From: Terebella lapidaria
Taxonomy: Eukaryota; Annelida; Polychaeta; Terebellida; Terebellidae
NCBI GenBank assembly: GCA_949152475.1
Contig: OX424564.1
Coordinates: 9,548,001-9,612,000, forward strand
Length of the DNA stretch: 64,000 nucleotides
Reading direction: 5' to 3'
A model generated the notes under the pieces. It saw nothing but the letters and a program-made list of their open reading frames with translations. It made no database searches and was not told where the DNA came from. Made by a program: the position numbers and the translations under genes. This document shows, one piece after another, positions 1-13,600 of this stretch. How positions within the stretch are numbered: the stretch's first letter is position 1; every line of letters begins with the position of its first letter.

Positions 1-339
1 TAATAACAGCTGAGCTTTGATGTTTCAACTAGATAGCCTACACAGTAATTGAAGTGATATTTTTTTATGAAAGCATGATCTTTGAATCCGTCGTTATGTA
101 TCGAAACTGATTTATTTTCGAACACCACTTTGCTTGTGGGCAGCGCCATTTTAAATCCAGGCCAGCAGTGAATAAAATAATAACCAATCAGAATTGAGAT
201 TTCGCCAATACGTTCGCACCTACGGTCATGTGTCGTCAGAAATGTGTTCATGGGAGGGAATATGTGTGACATTTGTGTGCTATCTGGATGGAGGTGGGAG
301 TTGAAATCATGAGGATAGAAAGACTCTCCAGTGTTTCTA
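1..339. other. Unassigned AT-rich DNA
   Basis: No open frame, repeat match within the window or RNA-like structure was recognised before the LINE remnant begins at about 340. Confidence 0.5.
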
Positions 340-954
340 TATGCAGTTGACACTAAAATATACAGATAAATTAAATGTGACAGGGACAAAGAATTACTGC
401 AAGAAGATCTACATAAACTACAAGCTAGAGTAGAGTGACTGCCTACTGTTGAAACTTCACCCAGACAATGTAAATCATTACATGTAAATATCAAGCAAAA
501 CAAAAGGCCTCATTCTTATAATTGTAAAGTGGAGAAAGCAACAAAATACTTCAAAATGTAGAATGTGAAAAAGACGGAGTAACAATTAACTGACACAGAA
601 TTAAGTTTTGAACGTCACAAAAATGAAAAGATTAATTAACAAAGCAAATTGTATGTTTTCAATAATACGAAGAACTTTTACAAACTCAAATGAGCAAAAC
701 TTTTTACACCTATATAAACCCATGGTAAGAAGCCAAGTAGAATTTGCAAGCTCAGTCTGGAACCCCACCAAACAAAATCTTATTGACACAATGAGGTTCC
801 TGTTTGCCACCAGGATCGCCACCATGCAATTCGGGTATAGAAAAACCATAGAAACAGTCTACTGTGCCATATAGAACAAAAACGTAATCATGTTGCATCA
901 AAATGTTGTCATGTTTGTTTTTGCATAATGCAGACAATGAACATGACGTTTTTT

Positions 955-1868
955 TGCACTTTTTGACATTAGAGCGTTGGGGGCGAAGCCCCCAACCCTC
1001 TACATGTCTATGTGCTGACTTTTTCGTGGAGGTTTCATGCCAAACTATCGACGCCCGTTTGGGGGCGTAAACGTTTGCATACCTACTTCAAATGAGGATT
1101 TTCTTCGTCCTTGACATAAAATCTCTCGATTTGATGGCAAGCTTTGAATATTCTGCAGATATATAATGCATAAATCGATGTGTTATGTTTGAGAAAATTA
1201 CGCAAAATGCTCAGCTCGTCTGAAAAAACGTCAAAATGGCGGAGCCGATGGAAATTCACGTTCCCAGAATGCAAAGCAAATTTTACCGCAATGACTCGTA
1301 TTTTGGAAAGTACAATTTTCCGTGCAGCATTTCGTGCATGCATGTACATGGAACATTGCTTGTGCCCTTCTTTAGCGTAATGAAGGAAACACAGAGATTC
1401 GTTTGCGATACCACGACTACGTTTACCGTAATTTGACGTATTTTATCACATGGCAAGGTGTTCCATGTTGGGTTGCGAAACCTTTTTATTCTATACCGGT
1501 CTTTCAATTTTCCCAGTATGCATGTGTTAGCTATATCATGATATCAGATGCAGATATTCCTCATAGTTTCCAATATTCTAAGGATATTTTATTGAGGTTG
1601 AATATCATTTTATCAGGTGTATCTGTTGTAGTGAGTTCAAAATAAATGTTTATAGGAATATGATTGAAGTAGACCTATGTGTTTCATCATAATATACGGG
1701 ACGGAATGAATTGGAATCATGTGGGGGAGGATATGTTCCATCATTATTTTTTGCGGGGCGGGGGGGGGGGGATGCGGGGGAGGGGGGTAACGTTATGTAA
1801 GATACATTCAGCTTTCGTGGTTCTGGTGATATGCTCGAGCTCTAATGTCGTCTCCCGCAGTTAGCTGC
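955..1868 (-). repeat. Interspersed repeat, copy 1 (about 0.9 kb, unclassified)
   Basis: It matches the segment 54268-55192 in opposite orientation over almost its full length. Its landmark end is a perfect 9-bp stem, 3-nt loop hairpin at 976-996. It sits inside the LINE remnant, so it inserted later. No terminal inverted repeats or target duplication were found. A G-rich tract at about 1757-1790 corresponds to a C-rich tract in the other copy. Short open frames (MAEPMEI... at 1236) occur in both copies, but diverge and carry no recognised domain. Confidence 0.7.
976..996. repeat. Perfect GC-rich hairpin
   Basis: GTTGGGGGC, loop GAA, GCCCCCAAC. The same hairpin with a TTC loop is present at 55153-55173 in the inverted copy of the host repeat, so it is part of that family's end structure. 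Confidence 0.85.
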
Positions 1869-2400
1869 ATTTTCTTGTTGGGCATAATAGACTGTTTCAT
1901 AGCCCCAAAAGCACATGGCATCAGCAGGTACCCCATTAAAAACGTGCAAAGACGTGCAACTAAACAAATTCCTAACCTAAAAATTTAAGTTATGAGGTCC
2001 GACTGAGGAAATTAAACCTACCAACACTAGTATTCAGGATATTAAGAGGGATATGATTGAAACATACAAAATATTAAACCACATAAATCGCCACACATAT
2101 ATGATTGGATAAACATTGGTGTAATCAGGAAGTCCAATTCAATTATAGAACCGCTCTTGATCCAAAATGTACTCGTAGAGGATTGCATCCATAAGAAGGA
2201 GATAAAACCCAAGAATGCAGTCTACAAACGAGCTGGAAATTAGTGGAAGCAGCCAGCTTCCAGAAGAGGTCCTAAGGTATCCCACTTTTTTCCCCATGCC
2301 GATGCCAATGCAGGCCTATATCTATTATAATACCTCCTAAAGTTACAGGAGAACCATCAACATGTCATATGTTTATGAATAAAATTAATGTTATGGTTAA

Positions 2401-2735
2401 GGGAAATAATGTGTGTATATAATATTCTAACTACACCAGGACTAAGAAAATCCATGATTCAGGATATTGCACATACATGTATTGTACACTGTACAGGTAT
2501 ATCGGGGTATGAGTTTACGGTATACAAACATGGGATAGGTCTATTGGACAGGTAAGATGTGACAAGGGACGTACATGTTGTGACTAAAGGTTGGCTCAGA
2601 AGAGGGTGCAATGCTCTTCTGTGATGGAGCTCTACAACAGCAGACGGGACAGTTCCTCACAATGTTGTTGAGGATAGTTATATCCCTGTCATATGAAGAC
2701 AAAACATCCCAGGCAAGCTTATATTATACATCATT
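2401..2735. other. No gene seen
   Basis: Intergenic repeat-flanking DNA between the LINE remnant and the foldback cluster; nothing further recognised. Confidence 0.5.
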
Positions 2736-5640
2736 TATACTCTGAGTTTTCACACTGTTTTTTCGATGATATATTGGCGATGATAAATGGTATCGCATTA
2801 TAACTTGGGATACTTCACATGGGAACCAAACGGCAATTTTAAACTGTCAATTATCCAGATGATAGTTTGCTCCAAGGTGAAGTATATGAAGTCATAATAC
2901 GATAGCATTTAGCGAAATATGCGCTGTAGATCTACCAGCTAGAGTGGAGGAAAATATAAATGCTGGCTATACGTAATACGTATTTAGCTCATCGCATGTC
3001 TATAGCTGTCTAAAGAGGGATATGGCTCAAAATTAACATTCATTTAATGTATGTCATAATATCTGTCTATAGCTGTCTAAAGACTAAACCACACATATTG
3101 CCATTAGGCTATTATGACATACATTAGATGAACCCCAGACTTGAAGCTATCTGAACGAGATCATGCACATCTATTACTAGTAGTATACTCTGATTTTTCT
3201 GACTTGATTACACCGGCGTTATGACCATAATTTTGTGATGCCGAATCGTATCAGCCTATAATTTGGCATACTTCAACTAGGAGTCAAACAGCAATCTGTA
3301 CCAAATTTCAGACTTCTATCGGAAAAATTGAAGAAGTTGGCCGTCTACCCCAATGTGAAATTTCAACCCAAAACGGGATCTCGAGAGTCTGAGCATAATC
3401 GAGATTTGGTTCTGTTTACATCCATCAAGATTCAGTGTATTATTCTAATTTTGGAGTGGAAGACACATTGGGATATGTATTCTACACAAACATGTTGATT
3501 TCAAAAGATTTCACCGCTACAAAACCGAGCCAATGCACAAAATTGTGTGCGGACCCAGAAATTAAATGACTATAAAAAATACTCGGATTTTTCTAACTCG
3601 TTTACACAGTTTTTCGCTAATATTTTTGTGATGCTAAAGGCTATCGTTCTAATTTTGGAGTGGAAGACACATTGGGATATGTATTCTACACAAACATGTT
3701 GATTTCAAAAGATTTCACCGCTACAAAACCGAGCCAATGCACAAAATTGTGTGCGGACCCAGAAATTAAATGACTATAAAAAATACTCGGATTTTTCTAA
3801 CTCGTTTACACAGTTTTTCGCTAATATTTTTGTGATGCTAAAGGCTATCGTTCTATAACTTGGCATACTTCATCTGGGAGTCAAACGGCAATTTTCTACC
3901 AAATTTCAGACAGCTATCGCGAAAATTGAAAATGTTGGCAATCTACCCCAATGTTAAATTTAGCCATATTATTTATTTTCTGGGCCCGCACACAATTTTG
4001 TGTATTTGCTCGGTTTTGTAGCGGAGCAATGTTTCAAAATCAATATGTTTGTGTAGAATACACCCCAGTGTATCTTCTGGTTCAAAGTTACAAGAATATT
4101 TTGAATCCTGATGGATGTAAACAGGACCAATTTCTCGAATATGCTCAGATTCTCGAGATCCCGTTTTGGGCTGAAATTTAACATTGAGGTAGATTGCCAA
4201 CTTTTTCAATTTTCACGATAGCTGTCTGAAATTTGGTAGAAAATTGCCGTTCGACTCCCAGATGAAGTATGCCAAGTTATAGAACGATAGCGTTTAGCAT
4301 CACAAAAATATTAGCGAAAAACAGTGTAAACGAGTTAGAAAAATCCGAGTACGGCTTAATTTAACATTGGGTTAGATTGCCAACTTCCGAAATTCGGTAC
4401 TAAATTGCCGTTTGATTCCCATGTGAAGTATGCCAAGTTATAGAATTATACCATTCAGCATTGCAAAAATATCAGCAAAAAACAGTGTAAACGAGATAGA
4501 AAAATCAGAGTATATAGATAATGCATGCGTGCCTACCCACAGTTAAAATGTTGTTCAATACATATTTAGTACGAAACAGTGCTAAGGTGGTGTTGGGAAA
4601 TTTGCTTCACAAGTTTTGTTTACAACTGAAAAACTTGCGTGTCAACGTTTTTAACATGCTTTGAATGGTTGACACTAGATGTATACATTCGATTTAAACA
4701 AATCTAATGAAAATTACACTCAGCCAGCTCATCACAGTGATTGTAAACATTCCACCAGCGCGCCCCACGCCCCTGGGTCCGCACCGCCGCCGGACCATCA
4801 TGATGAACTGCTGAACACCGAGGAGGCTGGTAGGTGGGCAGGGGATACTTTGCTTTTGTTGTCATGGAACTGAACTCTTTGGTATTTATTCTGAAAAACG
4901 CGGATGATAAAATGGGTCCACGACATGCAATCAGTCAGATTTTATGCATATGGCATTGTTTTGAGTGCTAAATCGGTTTATCTAGCACTGTTACCCAATC
5001 TAGGCCGAGCCTATAGGCGAGGCTTGGATGGTGATCACGGTGGAGTGCGAGAATATGTTAATTTTGAGCCATATCCCTCTTATTTCGCAATTTTCGGACA
5101 TAGTGATTGTAGTGTGTGCCTTCGTCCGTCCCCATAATTCTCCAAGATAAATAGATCTACTCGGATTTTTCTAACTCGTTTACACTGTTTTTCGCTAATA
5201 TTTTTGTGATGCCAAACGCTATCGTTTTATAACTCTGTAACTTGGCATACTTCACCTGGGAGTCGAACGGCAATTTTCTACCAAATTTCAGACAGCTAAC
5301 GCGAAAATTTAAAAAGTTGGCAATCTCCCTCAATGTTAAATTTCAGCCCAAAACGGGAGCTCGAGAATCTGAGCATATTCGAGGAATTGGTCCTGTTTAC
5401 ATCCATCAGGATTCAAAATATTCTTGTAACTTTGAACCGGAAGATACACTGGGGTGTATTCTACACAAATATGTTGATTTTGAAACATTACTCTGCTACA
5501 AAACCGAGTAAATGCACAAAATTGTGTGCGGGTCCAGAAATTAAATAATAGGGCTAAATTTAACATTGGGGTAGATTGCCAACTTTTTCAATTTTTGCGA
5601 TAGCTGTCTGAAATTTGGTAGAAAATTGCACTGGTGTCTG
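2736..5640. mobile_element. Cluster of related foldback/MITE copies
   Basis: The same module recurs in both orientations. It starts with ACTCGGATTTTTCTAACTCG, followed by a stretch ending in GCTATCGTTCTATAACTTGG and then a CTACCAAATTTCAGACAGC-like stretch. Copies or pieces are seen at about 2736-2930, 3185-3570, 3580-3960, 4160-4350 (inverted against the preceding one, a clear foldback), 4370-4510 and 5158-5640. A short decayed piece lies at 18110-18240. Open frames here (for example 3951-4181 and 5336-5566) are the same module read in alternate directions and are not genes. No transposase is present, so these are non-autonomous elements. Confidence 0.75.
3443..3852. repeat. Recent tandem duplication, 2 x 205 bp
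   Basis: 3443-3647 and 3648-3852 appear identical by eye over essentially the whole 205-bp period, inside the foldback cluster. The identity implies a much younger event than the surrounding diverged copies. Confidence 0.85.
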
Positions 5641-6417
5641 TTGAATCTCGTGGATGGATGGTAATTTCCAATGATTATCAACATGATCAATGATAGACAT
5701 GTAGTGCAATGTATAGAAAAACATTTGTCGATGAGATTGGACAGGTCAGGTGCTCTGCAAATAGCATTTTGAGGCGATGCCACTAGTCTGTCGAAGATAG
5801 GTTTTACCAGGTCGCGATGTGATTCAATACACATCACCTAGTGACAACCCACATTTCATGTTCAATTTATGTATGTACCAGTATACCTCTATCGGTCGTG
5901 CTGCATCTGTGCATGCTGTGTGAGTATGCTCTATCCATGATCCATATTACCTATCAGTTCCAATGACCTGGGTGACTGACCGTACCCTAGTCCCTCGTAC
6001 ACTTTAGGCACTGTCCCAAGGATTGCAATGTAACTGATTGCACTTATGATGCTGAATTAAGCAGTGATGCCAGCATCATGCCATGACTCCCGCACGCCTC
6101 GAACCCAATGGGACTAGTAAACCTATTCTGGTACACTGGTTACCAAGGGTTGCATCTAAATAACAGACATGACAATACACATTCGTTTTCATCCAATATC
6201 ACTCTGTGCTTGCTACATGTAATATCAGAGATATCAAACCTGTGTTCGAGATCTATGCTAATATGCTGTTCCTAATTTCAGGACTTAAATCATGACGTTT
6301 TGTTATGCTTTGTGACAGTTTATCGGTGTGTTTACCATTTTACTATCTACATGTTTATGTTTACTACAGATGTTCAACGGGTGCCAGTAGTTGTCAGTGG
6401 CCCGTGGAGCAGTCACC
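5641..6417. promoter_or_regulatory. Upstream region of ATMIN
   Basis: Unique-looking DNA between the last foldback copy and the ATMIN start codon. It must contain the ATMIN promoter and 5' UTR. No TATA box or clear initiator could be identified. A CAG at 6368-6370 might be an acceptor for a 5' UTR exon. Confidence 0.35.
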
Positions 6418-9400
6418 ATGGCGACCGTGACGACCGAAACAACAGCAGACGGGGGAATTGTCAAGTTGTTTTTTCCCCCAGCCAGTGAGCTAAATGCACC
6501 GATACAGACAAATATCCCGTGCCCCCAGTCGGGCTGTAACAGGGTCTTCAAGCAACCAGCAGCGCTTCGGTTCCACATGGAAAAAGTCCACAAAATTATA
6601 AAGGTAAGACAACACTGCCAAATCTACCATTTTTATATGACATGACATAAAACACAATCATGTCAAACAGAAAATTGCAAAAATCATTTTCCATGAAAGG
6701 GTTTGTAATGAAAAGTCCATAATCCAAACTAAGTTTGGTAGATATCACATGTATAAATTTACAAGCATGATTGTCGTCACGCTCGTCGTGTATGTAGACA
6801 TTCCTTACTTCACCTGTTTGTTACATGATTTCTTTGGTTTCAGGAGTCAAATGCACAGAATGCTGTGAAGCCTGAGGCAGGAGTGACGCACCAGTTCTTC
6901 TGTCCCGAGGCTGACTGTCCGTACCACTACAGCAAGATGTCAGACAGGCGGAATTTCTTCCCTTGCAAGAAGAATTTAAGAATGGTTTGTGATTCAGATG
7001 CTGGATAATAAATCGTGTAATACATGCACATATGCGTGTGATGAATTTCTTTCATGAATTCATGGGCCAACAGGTGCTTGGTGAACAAATTTCCAAACTG
7101 GAAGCAAAAAAGAATTTGTACTGTAGATATCCAAATGCAGATGTTATATCAAACTAGTTGAGAATCACAGCTATTGATTCTATATTATCACAAGTATTCC
7201 ACAATCCCGGTATCATGTTTAGTACATGAATGAATGACATCTTCCGTCTATTTCAGCACTACATGCGCTGTCACATGGAGAAGCAATTCAAGTGTACGAA
7301 GGACGGTTGTACGAAGGCGTTCTCAGTGGAGCTGGATCGTCGTATACATGAGGTCGAGTGTGGGCAGACGTTTACGTGTCTCGCCTGTGACAGCGTGTAT
7401 GACACCAGCAAGGCGTACCTGACACACTGCAGAAGGAAAGGGCATCCCGTTCGCACAGACTTGCAAAACCCCAGGTAAACTATGTGTTTAATATTGAGCA
7501 GTTTGTTCTGGATAGAAAATTTAAAAACTTGGTAGTTCATTTGTGTTAACATAACCATGTGTATGTTTAATATAGTGCTATCATTGTCATGTTTATTGTA
7601 TTCCAATGTTTGTAAACATATACAATGTCATGATCACAATAGGCCCCTACCATTGATGATGACGTATCAATATTATACTAGTTCACTGCAAATTGAGAAA
7701 TAGTGGAAAATACTGAGGATTACTATCCACTACTAATATTAAAAATAGTACAGTGAGCTTTCCTTAAAATCATAAAATCTTCCTGTCGAAAGCTCATGCA
7801 CATTATACATGTTATAAACATACCTACATATAGATATCGCGCTCTACATCATTCTTTCTTTTTTCAGGAAGATATTAGCACAAGCAGCCAGGGTCTCAAT
7901 GCCACCAGCTTTCCCCAACAACAGCCAGCCAGTGCAGAAGTCTAGTCCCAAGCCATCTCAGCCCCAGCCCGTTAGTATAATCCCAAGGCCTGACATCATG
8001 ATACTGTCAGTGGACTATGTATCTCCGCCGACAAGCACAGACTCTACCTCACCCACAGCCGAAGAGGGCGCCAAACCGGGAGGCATTATGATTCCTAAGC
8101 AAGTCATCTATGTTGCCGATGCACGAACCACAGAGCAGAAACAGTCGCAGCCTCTTTCCCTCGTCAGCGATGTTCTAGTCAATCATGAAGGAAATGACGC
8201 GACTGAGGCATGTGGTCCCTCAGATTCTGCCAGCAAGGTGCCAAATGCAACAGTGTTCAAAGAACATAAATGTACTCGATGTGGCAACCTGCATCTATGT
8301 GACAAACAACTGCCAAGAAAGCACACACGCGCACTAGGAACACCAAAGTCTTCAGCAAGCACGCAAACTAGTCACAACAAAAGGAAGCGAATTGGTGCTC
8401 AGACTCAGACAACTGGTGACTTCATCCTCCGCAGAGCCATGCAGTGTGCCGACATTCCCATCCAGAAAGAATCGCGAGGGTCACAAGTGTCACCGCGAGC
8501 CAAGGTCAAGCACAGTTCCAGTTCCGCCAACCTCCAAACTAGTCAGACCCAGACCGTCGCTAGTCCACGCCCGGTGAAGAAACGTCGCCGCAAGAAACTT
8601 GTCCAGGTTCAGGATACTGCCACGACGACACTTTTACAGTCGACAGAGGAATTGGAAGTCACAAGTGCTGGTATCTGTAACTCTGTGGTTGAGGTAGGAG
8701 TTTCTGAACCATCCACCAGCAGTGCTGATGGTTTGAAGGATGGCTACACTTTGACGATACCAGACAACCCATGGATGTCAGTAACAGACACACAAACACA
8801 AACCATTGCACTGTTGGATGAACTTCAAGCAGGACTCGGAGAAAGTCACTCAACCCAGACTCTGCATAGCTATCTTCTCGATGGAAAAGACAGCAGTGAA
8901 GAAAACAGCAGCGACCTGCTTGCAAATGAAGAGAAGACAAGTCAAAATTATGGTGTGCCATTATTGGATAATAAATCTGAGAGAACTGTTGACCAGGGGG
9001 TGTTCTGTGACCTCCGATTAGACACTGACTTGACGGCTGACACGAACACCAGATCCATGGCTTGCAGTCCAATCTTCAACGTAACAAGTGGTGATACAAT
9101 GGACATAGGAACCGACCCGTTGTTTGATCCATTTCTGCTCAATGAGCCGAGTGCCAGCTTCTCGATGTCTGCTCAGAATGACCCGAACTGTGTCGAAACT
9201 TGTGATGCAAACATTGGAACTCAGACTGGCTTGGAAGATGTTAACTTCCCTGAATTGTTGACTTCTGGTGTTCAAACTTCGGATCTAGATGGTATGTGTA
9301 TGAACATTGAAACGCAAACCATGGAAAACGACTCTGGAAACATGATCGATCAGCTGCTAACAAACATGCAAACACAGACATCGGATGATTTCCTTGTGGA

Positions 9401-9698
9401 CTTTTCTTTCTGTGACATTGAAACACAAACACCAATGACGATGTCAACAAACTTCGATACGAGCCAGAGCACGACGGGAAACTCACTAATGACTCCGGTT
9501 CGCTATGTACGCCAGGAGATACAGACGCAGACAAGCCTGTACAGCCTCAGTCAGCAACAGGGGGCAGCACCGTCCACGGACACACAAACACAGACCCTAT
9601 TTGACAGTGGACCAGACATTACTCCAAATCTTGCAGACTCATTCACACAGACTGCGTTTCAAGAACTGGAGAACCTAATGGACGATCTCACGAAGTAA
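6418..9698 (+). CDS. ATMIN: ATM interactor / ASCIZ zinc-finger transcription factor
   Basis: Four exons: 6418-6603, 6844-6984, 7257-7474 and 7868-9698, giving 791 aa (human ATMIN 823 aa). The start is the ATG in a strong Kozak context (CACCATGG). Residues about 30-195 hold four C2H2-type fingers (C-PQSGC...H-MEKVH; FCPEADC, split by intron 2; FKCTKDGC; FTCLAC), matching the ATMIN finger block including the -ECGQTF- and -RRKGHP- linkers. The long last exon encodes an acidic, disordered C-terminal region with a basic KKRRRKK cluster. It has at least twelve TQT motifs (for example DTQTQTIALL and IETQTMEND), the known binding sites of dynein light chain LC8/DYNLL. In vertebrates ATMIN activates DYNLL1 transcription, is restrained by LC8 binding to these motifs, and also acts in ATM signalling. 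A polyadenylation signal candidate lies at 10065-10070. The orthology call is firm; function here is by homology. Confidence 0.96.
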
Positions 9699-10666
9699 AC
9701 AAAAATCTGTGCCAATGTAAAAATATATTGAACGATTTTCCAATAATTTTCCAATTTCAGTAGGACTGTTTTTCTTCCGTGTTCAAGTGTACATGTACAT
9801 TGTATTGATGAGCCATGTCCATAATATTATACTGTTTGCTTGCACCAAGGCTAAATCGCTGCTGTAACTATTTTGCATGCAAGTTAGTTAAGCTGAGACT
9901 ATCAATCATTTACAAATGCCATCTATTGGGTCCCTAGCACTGGCCCTACACTGACTATGTTTTGAGCTAAATGGAGCCAGGGGTGGATGGAAAATGGGAC
10001 TTATGGTAAAAATTGCTCACATGCTATGATTAATGTCATATTGATGTGTTAATCAGTGATTGATAATAAACACCAGTCCAATGAATATGTTTATTATGGA
10101 TACATTGATAGATGAAAAACATTGCCACATGAGAAATGAATACAAGTCATGATTTACAGTAAATTTGAGAAACACAGGTCATGCTTCATTCATGGATAGA
10201 ATTTGTTGAAACCTAACTTTGTGGCAAATAATAACAATGAATTACTGGTACACTTTGATCAATATTGTTGAATACATGTAGTTGAGAATGTAACTGATTT
10301 GTAGTTGACAAGAATTTCAAAATGAACCATTCTAGGTACACAAAAATAATACCTGACCATAAACACAACACAATATTTTTACTCAGATTTGTTGTCAATT
10401 GTGCCCAATAACATTCATATGCAATTCCGTTCATCGCTTAAAATCAATTAAAATTTGGTACACTTGGTGTACATAAAAATCAAAATTCCATTGAAAATGA
10501 AGAAATAAATGCAGATGGACAAGAATCATAAAAGACAAATACAATGAAACCATAAAAAGAAAAAAGTTAAAAATCATATTAAAGAAATATACATTTTCAG
10601 TATCATCCCGGCCAATCATATACCTATCTACATATGATTTGATCTATGTAAATGTCTGCACAAACT
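9699..10666. other. Convergent 3' UTR interval between ATMIN and CENPN
   Basis: The two genes end toward each other about 970 bp apart. The interval is AT-rich and holds an AATAAA at 10065-10070 on + for ATMIN. No clear polyadenylation signal for CENPN was found immediately downstream of its stop on the - strand. No additional coding sequence was recognised. Confidence 0.6.
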
Positions 10667-13600
10667 TCAGGAAGCACTACGGGACTTCTTTCGCAGTATG
10701 ATATAGTTCTGAGCCATGCGGTGAACGTTTCCGAGATGTTCCTTCATGGGCAGTTTGGCGAGGCCTGCCACTGCAAGGTTCCTGATACCCTCCAGTACAC
10801 TAGGGCCCTGGAACTTCACCCGGCAGTGGAACAATGACTTGTCCTCTGTCATCTCTGGGAAAGTTGTGCTGCCCTTGAAGGCAGTCTCCAGCTGAAAGAA
10901 TGGGAATATCTTGTATGGCTTTTTTTTGTAAACGGAGATGAGCATCACTCAACGATATATTACTAATGTGGGGGTCTCAGGAGAGCTTTGAAAGGCGGCC
11001 ACATTATAGTGGTCAATGTAGTAGACTGACTGTCACATGATAGTGTTTATTGTATTGAAATCAATATACATTTACATGTACCTTGTATTGAACTGTTTCA
11101 AGTTTTGGTTGCTTAGCAGCGCCATAGTTTGAGTCAACGTAGTCCTCTCGCTTGCGTTTCTGTGCTCTGTTCTCATTCCGAATAGAGCTGGGCAAGTCCT
11201 CTGTAGGAATGCATGAGATGGCAATGAAGTGAAGGTTGTTCGTTCTGGGGATATTAGTCTCGGGGTTAAGTGAAAAATCACAAAGGATATAACAATATCT
11301 GACCTTCCTGTCGTGCTCTCCGAGCTTCTTCAGCGGAAGGCTTCTGTCATTGGTAAAACAGAGAAAGTATTGAATACTTTTGCTATGTTTGTAGGTATCT
11401 ACAGTTTACAAATACATACTGTAATCCAACACCCATAACTGACCTTGCTGTGTTTATTAACAACTAGTTGAAGCAGTGACGCGATATGTCGTCCAGATAA
11501 ATGCACAGGTTCGATAGTCTGCCCTTTCAGCACCATCATGAAAACCTGCATAATGAAATTCATGAGACATGATGCAAACCAAGAATTGTCTGTGAAACAT
11601 TCTGCATGACTGATGATCAACAAGATGACATTAAAGTACACAAACTATAGGGCCAGAATTTCAGCGAGAATCCAAGAATCCATTCTCGCAGAGATTTTTG
11701 CAAATTTATGGAATTCCCATTTCGAACTGCGTACTGCGAGCTACTAGGCCTATAGGAACGAGAAATGATATCGTATATATGGCTTATTCCATAGTAAACC
11801 ATGGTTTAATACGGAAAATGTATATAGACCTACCAAATAATCAAGTTGTATTTTGTTGCACACAGGTCACAGTTTGTAATTCGAGCTTACAGGACGCAGT
11901 TTTACCTCGCAGGTCAACGAGTTCATAGATTTTATTTCGCAGGTCACATGTCTCAGGCTGTCTGTCTCAGTTTATGGCTCGCAGCTCGCAGTACGCAGCT
12001 CATGGTTCGTAATGGGAATTCCATACAAAATGGCCCTTCATTCTCGCAAAATATAATGAAGTACATGAAAAGAGGATAGTGTAGACGTATGAAATTTCGC
12101 GATGTCTTAATTTCGCGAATTTCGCATTTGAAAATAAAAAATTAGCCCAATGGGCTAGAAAGGTTACCGGAGAAATATACAGAGTTAAGCCGAGAAAGTT
12201 GAAGGTCAAATTCAAGGTGACCATGCACTGAAATCGCCATATCTCTAACCTTGAAAATGGGATCAAAGGTTAAATTCTAGATCACCAAACTATTCAGCAT
12301 ACATCATTTCCTATATGTTCACTATGGACCCCTAAGCTGTAAATTTGATAATAAGCGAGATATAAGCCATTTTGTAATCTGACTTTGAAAATAAAATGAC
12401 TGACCTTGAAATTTAGGTCAAAGGTCAAATTCAATATCATTAAAATATTCAGAATATATCATTTCCTATATGTTCACAACTGATTCCTAAGCTGTAAAGT
12501 CGATAATAAGCGAGATATTAGCCATTTTGCCCTGTTGACCTTGAAAATGAGGTCAAAAGTCAAATTCAAGGTCACTAGAATATTCAGCATATATCATTTC
12601 CTTTATGTTCACAATTGATTTCTAAGCTGTAAAGGCGCTAATAAGCAAGATATTGGCCATTTTGTCCTGTGACCTTGAAAATGAGGTTAAAGGTCAAATT
12701 CAAGGTCACGAGAATATTCAGCATATATCATTTCCTATATGTTCACAATTGATTCCTAAGCTGTAAAGTCGATAACAAGCGAGATATTAGCAATTTTGTC
12801 CTGTGACCTTGGAAATGAGGTCAAAGGTCAAATTCAAGGTCATGAGAATATTCAGCATATATCATTTCCTATATGTTCACAATTGATTCCTAAGCTGTAA
12901 AGTCGATAATAAGCGAGATATTAGCCATTTTGTCATGTGACCTTGAAAATGAGGTCAAATGTCAAATTCAAGGTCATGAGAATTTTCAGCATATATCATT
13001 TCCTATATGTTCACAATTGATTCCTAAGCTGTAAAGTCGCTAATAAGCAAGATATTGGCCGTTTTGTCCTGTGACCTTGAAAATGAGGTCAAAGTCAAAT
13101 TCAAGGTCACGAGAATTTTCAGCATATATCATTTCCTATATGTTCACAATCGATTCCTAAGCTGTAAAGTCGCTAATAAGCAGGATATTGGCCATTTTGT
13201 CCTGTGACCTTGAAAATGAGGTCAAAGCTCAAATTCAAGGCCACGAGAATATTCAGCATATATCATTTCCTATATGTTCACAATTGATTCCTAAGCTGTA
13301 AAGTCGATAATAAGCGAGATATTAGCAATTTTGTCCTGCGACCTTGGAAATGAGGTCAAAGGTCAAATTCAAGGTCACGAAAATATTCAGCATATATCCT
13401 ATCCTATATGTTCACAATTGATTCCTAAACTGTAAAGTCGATAATAAGCGAGATATTAGCCATTTTCTCATGTGACCTTGAAAATGAGGTCAAAGGTCAA
13501 ATTCAAGGTCACAAGAATATTCAGCATATATCATTTCCTATATGTTCACAACTGATTCCTAAGCTGTAAAGTCGATAATAAGCGAGATATTAGCCATTTT

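Larger units (their letters stand above)
340..2400 (+). mobile_element. Non-LTR retrotransposon (LINE) remnant, split by an insertion
   Basis: About 340-790 reads, across several frame changes, like the C-terminal half of a LINE reverse transcriptase. It starts at the tail of the catalytic palm motif (a -DTKIYR-like stretch near 345) and continues to RRTFTNSNEQNFLHLYK and FASSVWNPTKQN (about 660-780). The matching continuation (VQRRATKQIPNL then VRLRKLNLPTLVF, then a FILRGD-like stretch) resumes at about 1945 and fades by about 2400, near an AATAAA at 2379. The two halves are separated by about 1.15 kb of unrelated DNA that includes the interspersed repeat at 955-1868. Only the 3' part of the element is present. 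It is old, with several stops and frameshifts. The clade is not resolved; Jockey/CR1-like RTs share this wording. Confidence 0.75.
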
